A model generated the notes under the pieces. That model ran no database searches, was not told the origin of the DNA, and was given only the letters and a program-made list of their open reading frames with translations. A stretch of 64,000 bases of DNA from NCBI RefSeq assembly GCF_000002235.5, contig NW_022145558.1, positions 53,501 to 117,500 on the forward strand, given 5' to 3'. This document shows positions 12,603-24,900 of the stretch, piece after piece (position 1 is the first letter of the stretch; each line of letters opens with the position of its first letter). Source of the stretch: Strongylocentrotus purpuratus. Lineage: Eukaryota; Echinodermata; Echinoidea; Camarodonta; Strongylocentrotidae. Position numbers and translations under genes: made by a program.

Positions 12603-12827
12603 TCATACCCACAATCTGGTTGGAGCGAGGCCCTCGGTTTCCCCCATGCTAGGCTGCAGGTTCTCGTCACATAAGAAGTTCAGCGGTGTTGACACCAGAT
12701 GACCTGTGACCTCTGCGAGTCTCTCTTCAGCTGCATCGTGGTCGCTATGGGCAAGGGAAGGCTCTCTCTTGAACTGCTGCAATTCGAGGTAAGTGGTAGC
12801 TCTATCAGTCGGGATGCATTTGAACAC
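12603..12827 (-). CDS. PLD1: PLD exon 25 (C-terminus, stop)
   Basis: Residues 1066-1139. It starts after ATCTATAG with [20 protein letters not shown] and ends APTRLWV then TGA at 12,605-12,603. The FxCxP...LxxF...FLxxExLxPS pattern is the conserved C-terminal tail of PX-PH PLDs, which packs on the catalytic core and is needed for activity. A short ATTTGAA tandem run (about 12,840-12,880) lies just upstream of the acceptor. Confidence 0.92.
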   Translation of the reverse strand: MFKCIPTDRATTYLELQQFKREPSLAHSDHDAAEERLAEVTGHLVSTPLNFLCDENLQPSMGETEGLAPTRLWV

Positions 12828-15800
12828 CTATAGATATCCACAATTTGAAATTTGAAATTTGAAATTGAAATTTGAAATTTTGTGAATTGCATCCTATTAA
12901 AGAAAGATTCAAAAGCTGTAGATTATCATAATATACAGTAGTTGGTACCATGATAGTTAAAATGCAGCAGTTTGTATAGCTTTGTTCCAAAATGAAGTTT
13001 TTAACAGAATTCCAATATGTACAACATTCATATGAGAAGTGGGAGAAAAAGAACAAGTTATTTTAATAACTTGGAGACACGATAGCTCTGTTAGAGCGTA
13101 ATCTGGAGGTCCCGGGTTTGAATCCAAGTTAATGCCCTAGTGCCCTTTGGTAAGGCATTAATCATCCTTACCAAGTCCCTCAGAGAAGACTTAAAGCCAT
13201 CGGTCCCCTGTTTGCTTACTAACAAGCATACACATGCTTTCTTTAATATAGCAGTCAGGTAAAACAAACAAACTTACCTCATCATATATGTTGGTGTTGG
13301 TGACGGCAAACCTGGTCCATGTGTCGTTATAAAACGCATCTGATACAGGGTCCGATACATCAATACCATCACAACCTTTCAATATGCCCAAGTGCTCTCT
13401 GTTTTAATAATCAAAGACAAAAATACATATCGTTTACACATTAGAATCAATCACTTGATTTCATTTCATATGCTTTAATAATATGTCTTGTCTTATATAC
13501 AGTAGGCTTGCAGGTGCACCATGTGAGAGAGAGAGAGAGGGAGGATTGAAAAGTCCTGAAAAAGACTCTCAGTTATCTTAACCTGAGGTTAAGTTTTTGA
13601 TGTTGACGCTGTCGCCGCCACCGCCGCCGCCGCCACTGGAAAAGCGGCGCCTATGTCTCGCTTTTTGCTATGCAGGCGAGACAAAAAGTGAATTCTCACA
13701 GAATCAAACAAAACTTACACTGAATGTTCAAGATTACAAATAAATGTCATTGCCAAACAATTTTGGTAGAAAATGAATACTGGCTGAGTAATGAGCATAC
13801 AAAGGTTAGTAGGCCCGACACCATTTGTGTAGTTCCATATACATATTTCTGTGTACAGTGCTTGTTACTTTACCAAGACTGGGCCAAGTTTATTATGATT
13901 TGATGTCTCCAGAACCTTGCAGTACACACCAATACATACATGCTACATGATCAACTTTTTCTGATCCATTTCACACCTTTTCTTTCACAATGCAATCGCA
14001 TGATCAGAACTCAACTTTATCTTTAATGTCTTAGTACCCACCTGAAGAGTTGTTGCCTGAATTGGAGAGCAAACTTGCCGGCCATGTACCTCTCGCCGTC
14101 CATCACGCTTCCCACCATCTCCGTGTCCTCGATCAACACCGCCAGCTCGCTGTCCCGAGACCCCAGCATGCTGCGGTCGTTGATGTTGGCCGAGCCGAGG
14201 ATGACTTTGGTATCGTCCACAATCATCAGCTTGCAGTGGATGTAGATAAGTTCTGTGACGAGCTTGCCACCGAGAGCATCATGGGTGCGAAGGCCATAGA
14301 AATTGATGTACTCTTCAGGTGAGGTGACTAGAACAGAGATGTCAGAAAATCAAACTGAAAATTAATACGATGTGCATTAATTAAATGTACACTCTTTCAA
14401 ATATAATAAGCAAAAAGTTGGGAACAGAGTCATGGTCCATGATAGCTCAGTTGGTAGAGCAGTGGTCTCGTAATCCGGTGACCCGGGTTTGAAACCAAGG
14501 TGATGCGCTAGTGCCCTTTAGTAAGGCATTAATCCTCATTACCAGGCCCCTCAGAGTGGACCTCTAAAGCTGCCGGTCCTCTGGTTGCTTACTAACAAGC
14601 ATTTGTGCTTTCTTATCAGTCGGGTAAAATAACCACCACTAAAACATATAGCAGTACCGGTATTGCCCCCTACATCCTCCTCAAATACAATCACTACCCC
14701 TACCCCCACCACTATCACCAACACAACCACCATCCCCACCACTACTACCACTACCACTACCACTACCACTACCACTACTACCACCACTACTACCACCATG
14801 AATACTCACTGCCTTCTTGATAGAGTCTTTGTAGGATTGCGTTGTCTCCTTTGATGATGGACCTGTACTCACTATGAACATGACTGACAAAGAAAGCGGA
14901 CAAAATATACAGTTCGTCAGGAAGACAAAAGAACATCCCTTCACTGCTATTATGTAAAAATGTGTAGAACAGGTGTCACATGCATATTCACTTTTTACAT
15001 AATAGCAGTGAAGGGATGTTCCATTGTCTACCTGAGGAACTGTATATTTTGTCCGCTTTCTTTGTCAGTCATGTTCATAGTGACTCCCAGTGAAGGATAA
15101 CCCGTATGGAGGTACCGCTATCGCCCCCTACATCACTACCACTACCACCACCGCTACCACCACCAGCACCGCTACCACCACCCCCACTACCACCACCACC
15201 ACCACCATGAATACTCACTGCCTTCTTGATAGAGTCTTTGTAGGATTGCATTGTCTCCTTTGATGATGGATCTATACTCCCAGTGAAGGATGACCCGTAT
15301 GGAGGTACCGCTGTCGCTCATACCACCACTACCACTACCACCACCGCTATCACCAACACCACCACCACACCACTACTACCACCACCAATACCACTACCAC
15401 CACCACCATGAATACTCACTGTCTTCTTGATAGAGTCTTTGTAGGATTGCGTTGTCTCCTTTGATGATGGACCTGTACTCCCAGTGAAGGATGACCCGTA
15501 TGCAGGGTACTCGCTCATACCACCACTACCACTACCACCACCGCTATCACCAACACCACCACCACACCACACTACTACCACCATCCCCAACATGAATACT
15601 CACTGCCTTCTTGATAGAGTCTTTGTAGGATTGCGTTGTCTCCTTTGAGGATGGATCTGTACTCCCAGTGTAGGATGACCCGTATGCAGGTACCGCTGTC
15701 TCTCATACCACCACTACCACTACCACCACCGCTATCACCAACACCACCACCACACCACTACTACCACCACCAATACCACTAGCACCACCACCATGAATAC

Positions 15801-18484
15801 TCACTGTCTTCTTGATAGAGTCTTTTTAGGATTGCGTTGTCTCCTTTGATGATGGACCTGTACTCCCAGTGAAGGATGACCCGTATGGCGGCACCGCTAT
15901 CGCCCCCAACATCCCCCTCAAAAGCCGGTAGGAGTGGCATCAGAATGTACACACGGAATGTCTCACCAGCTCTTTGGAATGGAATTGATGTGAATTATGA
16001 GAGGTCTAACGTTTGGTCTGGCAATATCTGCTCCAGGACCGGTATTTAATTCAATACTTAGAATAAGTAAGAAATTTACTAAGTAAATGGCTATTAAAGC
16101 TAGGAAGTTTACTTCTCTTGTATTAAAATCCCATTTTAGACTTTTACTTACCTGAGACAAAATTTAAGTAAACTACTGTACTGATAAGCATTGTGATATC
16201 ACACCGTCAATCAAAAGTAATGCGCAATTAACACGATGCAATAAATGCGTGCTAATATAATTGTTCGCAGGTTATGATACTGTGTAAGTAAACCATATGC
16301 CTGCCAATCAAGGCCTCTAAATAATTGGCCTAATGTCTGGTAAGGAGCTGCCTTAAATTTAGGGTAAAAATACTTAGCTAAAAGTTTGAATTGAATACCC
16401 AAAATTGGCTAAGTATTTTGTCAAAGCCAAATACTAAGTAAAAAGCTTAAATTTAATACGGGCCAGGTGTACAAAGATAGGGGTATATAATGAGTCATGC
16501 AAATATGAGATTTTGCTATCTTGGAGGGCACATGTAAATATGATATGATATAAACAAAATAATATCTATTACACCTGCAAAATAGCTCATGCATGGCTGA
16601 ATATATGACACACTCTTCAAAGAAAATATCATCTGGCTCTGAGCCTGTTTGGAGCCGGACGCATATCGACTCTGAGTATCGTCGCCTGGCTGGCAGAAGG
16701 GTGTTAGCTCGAACTTCAGGTAAAAAATGAAGCGTTAAGCAGAAGGGCATTAGCACTAAATCGCCTCAAACTTTCATAAAACTGACTTATTTCCCAAAAT
16801 AAAATTGTGGTCGAGTTCTACTATATAACATTTCTATTAAGCAGGGCTCCCACTTAGCCGAGTTGGAACCTCGAGTTGTGGCGAGCTGACGCGATCTTAT
16901 GGCAAGCCGTTTTATTATCAATTGATATCAATAAATCAATTCTTGTTATCAAGAAATAATTTTATGGTGTAAAGCAATGGTAATTCTTGATATCAAGAAT
17001 TTGATTTCGTGATATTAGGAATTCGATTTTTTAGGATATCAAGAATTGAATTCTTGATATCAAGAAATATGTTTTATTGATAAAACTGCTTGCCATAAGA
17101 TCGCGCCAGCTCGCCACAACTCGAGGCTCCAACTCGGCTAAGTGGGAGCCCTGCTTTAGTCTTTTAAGTTTTTAATCAATTTTGGGGACAGAAAGTAGTT
17201 TAAATATTAAACAAATCTTTAAATGTGAATAATTTGAAAATAAGTTTTGGAGTCCCTAACGCCCTTCTGCCAGCCGGCCGACGGTATATTAGTTTATGCC
17301 CTTCAGGCTCCAAGCAGACAATATATCGATTAACCAATTGCCTACTAGAATTGGTTGGTTCCTGTATTAAGCCTATGGGCATTAGATAATTCAGTAGACA
17401 ACGGGTTAAGAGAGTTACTCTGACTTTCACAAGACAATATTGAAAACCATGATGATGACATGCTTGATAAAAATCATGCACAAAGTGAATAATATACATA
17501 ATACACCTACATAGAGGGATGGGGGGATAGAGGGAGAAATTAAGAAACGTGTGAAGGAGAGAAACGGAAGAAAAGAGGGAACAAGCACTGACGTTATCAA
17601 TACAATACAAATAAAAGCTGGAGAAAAAAATAGAAAAAAGGAGGGAGACCAGACAGAAGGAGTGGGAGAAAGAGAAGAGACAAAGAGTGGGGAAAAGACG
17701 AACAAACGAGAGAAGGAAAGAGATACAATTATAGAAATAGAGAGATAGGGGAAGGGGGAGAGAGGGAGAGAGAGGGGGAGAGGAGGGGGAAAGAGAGGGG
17801 GAAAGAGAGGGGGGGAGAGAGGGGGGGGGGGGGAGAGAGGAGAGAGAGAGGGGGAGAGAGAGGGGGAGAGAAAGAGAGAGGATGGGGAGAGAGGGGTGAG
17901 GAGAGAGATAGAGAGAAAGTGGGGGCTGGGAAGAAGAGAGAGAGAGATAGATAGAAAGAAAAGGGGGTATGGGAGAGTAAAGCATAATATGCATGCATAC
18001 CTATGAGCCCTTACAATCCTCTCAAAGATTGCATCCGCTATCCCATTCGAGACATCAGGGTCATCGGCTATAGAGACGAAGAATTGATTCTGAACATGCA
18101 AAAGAAAAATGCATACCAAGTATACAAGACAGCAATGATGAAATGGCAAAACAATATGAGCGATATGACATCAATGATACAGTGTTCTTTTAAAAACGAA
18201 ACAAAATAATTCATGTGAAATTTGCAGATAAATGTGGAAAAAAAACACTGCACAACCAGAAGAAACAGCACATTGCATAATCTTAATATCAGGGTCCCCT
18301 TTAGAAAATTCCCATCACTGCCACCATAATCATCATCATCATCATCATCATTACCACCACTACTACCACCGCCACCATCATCATAATCATCATCATAATT
18401 ACCATCATCCCGATCATCCCGATCATCATCATCGTCATCATCATCATCATCATCACCATCATCTACCATCATCTTCATCATCGA

Positions 18485-18519
<35 letters not shown>

Positions 18520-18557
18520 CCATCACCACCACCACCACCACCACCACCACCACCACC

Positions 18558-18591
<34 letters not shown>

Positions 18592-18875
18592 TCTTAATAA
18601 CTGTCATCACCCCCATAATCATCATTACCATTACTTCCACCACCAACACCACCACTACTACCATCATCATCATCAGCATCATCATTACCATCACTACTAC
18701 CATCATTTTCGTCATCGTCATGGTCATCATCGTTATCTTCACCATCACCAAGATCATCATCATGGTCATCATCTTCACCATCGCCAAGATCATCATCACC
18801 ATCACCACCACCACCACCACCACCACCACCACCACCACCACCACCACCACCACCACCACCACCACCACCACCACC

Positions 18876-18908
<33 letters not shown>

Positions 18909-21900
18909 TTCACCATCACCAAGATCATCATCACCATCATCTTCTTCTTGAACTGACCTCTATGTAGATATAGTGTTTGCTGTTATTGATGGCATGGATG
19001 TAGGCTTGGTGAATGGAATCCTCGACATGCTGCATCCCAGCCGACCATTGGCATGAAGACCGCAAGATCTACCAAAAAAAAACAAGGAAAAAAGAAAATT
19101 ACTCACAGGCATGTAGAAGCAGTTTTGCTTACACTCAATGTCATCACCATCACAAAAGGTCACTAACGGGGAAACACTGTATTCCTAGGGGTTAAAATAG
19201 TTTTGTGGGTAAACCAATGATTGTGTAACTCTAAGCTCTGTAACACTGCCCCCCCCCCCCCCCTGCCCCCCATCTCTATAAAAATGTCTACCCAGTTCGG
19301 TTCCATAGAAGAAGGAATAGTTTTAAACTTACCTGACATCTGCAGCGTGAAGCCCCCGGAGTGCAAGGAAGGCCAACATCTGAAACCGTAGCAGATGATT
19401 TAGGGATGAGTAAAGGAACATCTGACATCTCCTTCTTCTTCTGCTCCTGTTTTGATAGATATATTAAAGGGAGATGGTCGTCAGTTTCCATGTGCAGTAT
19501 TCAAGGACACCACACTTGGTGGATAATAAAAATCATTAATGTGTGTACAGGTATTAGGCCTGCATTAAGTCTTCGGTTGTCGGAAAAGTGAAATAATGAC
19601 TTTACCATGTGGGGGAATGGGTGGAAGACGCAGTATTTACATAAGGCCTGGTGGTCATAAAACTGAAGGCTAATTCTGGTGATTGACAGCACATCTTATT
19701 GGGTAAACAACCGATCGGTGTTGAATTCCCCATGAGAGCTGACTACTGAGTGTCTTTAAAGGGAGATGGTCGTCGGTTTCCATGTGGAGTAGAGCATTAG
19801 TCGAGGACACCAGACTGGGTGGTGATCCCATTAAAGGGATCTGGTAACTTTGTCTCAGATCCTTAGATAAAATCCTTCATTTAGCTCATGCTGCAATCAT
19901 AATTATAAACCTTTAGGTCATTCAGGAATCCCAAGACTTTTACAAGCTGATCGCCTGTCTGATTTTTGAAGATATTTATGGTTGAAAATCGAAATTTCAT
20001 TTTGCGCTTCCCAAACGGTTTTTATATCAATACAGTCTATTGGGGGAAATGAGTATGGTAAAACCGGTCACTCAAAGATTATTACTTTTTTGAGGCAATT
20101 CATGATAATTTTGAAGCACAATTTTGTTAGGGCTTCAATATTTCACCATATCAGAGACACTGATAACACATAGGGCCATGCATCTCAGATTTAACATTGT
20201 TAAACGATGCCTTTAATGGGTGGACAAGTCTGCACACAGCAGACCTGTAGTCCCATCGAAATATACCCCTAGTCTCTCAGAGAGTCTTCGGCTGAGGACA
20301 ATTTTCCATATGAAAAAGAGCTTGGTGGAAAATGCAGAACATTATATAAAACTGAAGGATAATCCTGTTGATTAAAAATAGTGAACATTGGCCGAAATCA
20401 CATACCTTTGTGAAATTCCACCTCTGTATGAAATGTCTGGCAACATCTAAGGCAGCCTTCCCATGAACGACTGCAGCAATGTCGTGCCAGGGCAGTCTGG
20501 GTACAGATGAACGATCCATCGTCTCTGGCGATTAAAAAAAAAATACATACAGATTATCACCATCGCCACGATATACATGCGCAAATCTTTTCTGAGCCCA
20601 TTACCAACTGGAACCAGATGCGACATTTTAAAACCAAACCAAGCCATCCTAGCACTGCATATTAATATTTGAATATATGAATATTTATATAAGTACCCTT
20701 CTCTCTATTCTCATGAAAACCCTTTAAGTAAGCATAGCTTTGCACTTGGTAATTTTTGTATGAAATCTCATTATTTGATAAATTTGTGCATCAGATTCTG
20801 TGTGCGTGCGTGTCATGAATATTTATGATTACCGGTTTATACCTCTCTTTAGAAATTCTAGGTCTAGCTTGCCCCTATAAGTAACAACATACAACTATAG
20901 AAATACTGTTATTTGTAACAGGTGAATGAAATAATTTGTAATGAGGCACTCAACAAAGATTTGTATATTAAATTTGATTACTGGTAGGCCTAAAAAAAAA
21001 AGATGTTGTATTGCCCTTTAGGTGCCAAAACATGGGTCGGTCGGTCAGAAATCTTTTTTTTTTTTTAGCTCCCTCTTTAGGCTGATATTTCTCAGTTTTG
21101 AATGCTTAAACAAATTATTTTTCTAAAAAACTTTTTAATAAAAAATAATTAAAAAGCTGACCGTCCATTTCAACAATTTTAGGTTGGTCGCAAAGGGCAA
21201 TACAATCTTTTTTTTTAGGCCTTACCGTTACGAAAATGGTCTATTCCATTAAAAAACTAGATGGAATTCGACTGCGCGCAGTCGAAAATGATGCCTCCGT
21301 CATAGAGCAATTTTACAAACCGAAACGGAAGAAATTTTTCAAATTCAAGTTCAATTGTAATCCATTAACATGTTCTCAGAATATCGTGATTACAAGCAAT
21401 TTCTCATAAACATATATGACCCTTTGATCTTTGACCTCATGACCCTAAAATCTACTCAGTTCATTGGCTCTGCAAGATTTCCTGAGTTAAATAGTAATCC
21501 ATCTGTCAGTTCTAATGAGAATGCTATTTTTGCATACATAATGAGCCCATGACCTTTGATCTTATGAACCATTCATTGGCTCTGCAAGATACATAAATGA
21601 TCTAAGTTTGGCAGGAATCCATCAATCTGTTCTAATGATAATACGATCACAAGCTATTTTTGCATACATAATGAGCCGCATGACCTTGACCTTTACCTCA
21701 TGACCCCAAAATCTAATCAGTTCATCAGCTCTGCAAGTAACATACATGACCAAAGTTTGGCAGGAATCCATCAATCGGTTGTTCAGATAACGCGATCACG
21801 AGCTGTTTTTGCATACATAATGCGCGCTGTGACCTTTGACCTCGTGACCCCAAAATCTAATCAGTTCATTGGCTTTGCAAGATACATACATGACCAAAGT

Positions 21901-24900
21901 TTGGCAGGAATCCATCAATCGGTTCTTCAGATAACGCGATCACAAGCTGTTTTTGCATACATAATGAGCCCTGTGACCTTTGACCTTTGACCTCGTGACC
22001 CCAAAATCTAATCAGTTCATCAGCTCTGCAAGATACATACATGACCAAAGTTTGGCAGGAATCCATCAATCGGTTGTTCAGATAACGCGATCACAAGCTG
22101 TTTTTGCATACATAATGAGCCCTGTGACCTTTGACCTTTGACCTACGTGCTCCAAAATGTAATCAGATTGTTTTCCTATAGTGATACACACTATCACTAA
22201 GTTTGAAGTTTAAATCTCCAGTGGTTCTTGAGATATCATGATAACAATCTCAATGTATGGAATTTCATAAGTTGACCTCTGTGACCCTTGACCTTTGACA
22301 TACGTGCTCCAAAATCTAATCAGATCGTCTTCCTATGGTGATACATACTATCCTTAAGTTTTAAGTTTAAATCTCAAATGGTTCTTGAGATATCGCGCTA
22401 ACAAACTCAATACAAGGAATTTCATAAGTTGACCTCTGTGACCTGTGACCTTTGACCTACGTACTCCAAAATCTAATCAGATCGTCTTCCTATGGTGATA
22501 AATACTATTCCCGAGTCTTAAGTTTAAATCTTAAATGGTTCTTGAGATATTGTGATAACGGTCAAACGGGACGGACGGACGGACGTACGGACGGACGGAC
22601 GGACGTACGGACGGACGTACGGACGTACGGACGGACGTACGGACGTACGGACGGACAACCCGAAAACATGATGCCTCCGGCACCACCTTCGGTGGCGGAG
22701 GCATAAAAATTGCTTGCACTTAACCCACCTTCAAATGGGAGTTCTGGTTGGACCACGTCTTTGAAGATTGGATTGTAGTAGTCTTTGCCGAGCCAAAGCT
22801 GTTTAGCGCCCTCTACGCTTCCGAGTTGGTGCATTCTCTTCTCCACACCTGTCAGGTATCCATTATGGCCTGTGAAGATGTCATACATGGATTTTTTTTG
22901 TTAATAAAAGGGAGCATAACATTTTAAGCTAAGCTTTTTATTCATGAGCAATGTCTGACACGAGTTCATTAGAGGCTAAATTTAATTACTTTTGTCTTTT
23001 TTTATTATGTTAAAATGTAAATTGATGTAAATATATATATGAAATGTGAGATAAAACACCTCGGTAAGAGGACAAGAAAACAAATTTAGAGGCTAAGTCC
23101 AATCCAAAAAAAATTTCAGATGCAGAAAAACAAAAGAAACAGAGCAAAACAAATTTTGGGGAAAATCAGATAATTTATAAGGGAGTTATGAATTTGTTTA
23201 AAGAATGAACAAATATGGAACAATGGAAATCACTACACAAATTGCCAATTTGATTATCAGTTTGTGACGTCATTGCCTCACTATTTATCAATTGCTTTAT
23301 ATATATATATATATCCATAATTTCCCTTTTTATCCCCTAAAACTCGATTTCCCCATGCCTTCGCCCAGGTTATATGATTTGTATCATATTGCGTGCATGA
23401 CATTTTACAAAATCATGAACAATTGGTGCCTGCATACGTAATGAGCGATGCACAGGGCTGTTTCAATTTTTGGTTTTGATCCTTAGAATCGCTCATTTAG
23501 TAATGATTGTTGGTCTCATTTCAAAAATAAGATTTTGAAGTTTCTTTGCCAAAGCACAAATGTTATATTTTCATCGTGTAAGTTCCTATTAAAGGGATCC
23601 GGTAACTTTGTCTCAGATTCTGAAACAAAATTCTGGATTTAGCTCATGCTGCAATGATAATTATAAACCTTTAGGTCAGTCAGGAACACCATGACTTTTA
23701 CAAGCCGATCGCCTGTCTGATTATCAAGATATTTGTGATTGGAATTACATATTTACGGTTTTCATTACACTACAGTCTATTGGGGAAAACGAGTAATATT
23801 TAATATTACACCATATCACAGACACTGACACGTAGCGCCGTGTATCTCAGATTTAACATTGTTAAACGATCCCTTTAAAAAATTCAAAAATTTGACTTTG
23901 CATTAACTTCGATTTGACATGTTTTGTTAACTTGGAATGATTTCTCTATAAATCCATCTGGTATTGGAAGAGAAATGTCAAAGATTATATCAATTCATGG
24001 TAATGTATGGTTTGGTATTTTAATATTGTGTCACGCATCGCGGTTACATATACTGAATTGCACATGGATATACGTTGCATTTTAAGAACAAGTGTACAAT
24101 TTAAAACAGTATCATTTACATCATTATAAGTACACGTATATATCACATGTTCATCCTTCATGTACCAAACGCAAAATAAAAGCAAAAGTATGTACAAGAA
24201 GGAAATAGGGAATATGTACCTAAATAAAATATGTCAGTGAGGAAGAGAGAAGGGAAAGATGTACAGAAGAGAGAGAGATAGAAATAGAGAGGAGGAGAGA
24301 GGGAAGGAAAGTGAGAAAAAGAGAAAGAGGATAAGAGACTGAGAGATAGAGTGAAGGAGAAAAAGAAAGAGCGGGAAAGATAGAGAGATGGAGAAAGAGA
24401 GAGGAAAGAGAGAAAAAGAAAAAGAGAGAGAGAGAGAGAGAGAGAAAGAGGGAGTTGAGGAGAGAGGTAAAGAAGAGGAAAGAGAGAAAGGGGGATCTTG
24501 CCAACAATTAGAAATTCAAAAATAATATTGCTAGTGATATTCGTTTGTCTCGCAATGTATGGTCAACAAGGGATCTAAAAGATTACGTTTCGTGCGCCGC
24601 TGCAACACTTCATCAGGTGATAAAATATAATGTAAGCAAGTGTGTAGAGTATAAAACATAATTTATATAATTTCGATACTACATCCGCAATGAGAAATAT
24701 ATTTAGCATTAATTACAAATTCATATAATATTAGTGCAATTTTGCACATGAACATGGATAATGCATAATGAAGTGGAGTATTGAAATACAAACCTAAACT
24801 TCCATTTTGGTTTCTGGCTTGCTTGGCTCTGCCATCCGGTACATCCTCCTAGTGTTTAAAAGAAAGTGTGGATTTATTATCAGTGAATTATAGACAAGGT

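Noticed and set aside
17200..18149. Open frames of 240-264 codons on the minus strand
   Set aside because: They run through GA/CT microsatellite and give Ser/Pro/Leu low-complexity peptides; only the exon 21 portion is real coding sequence.
18068..18940. 290-codon open frame rich in Met, Val and Asp
   Set aside because: Translation of a CAT/CAC trinucleotide repeat; no domain, and it overlaps PLD intron 20.
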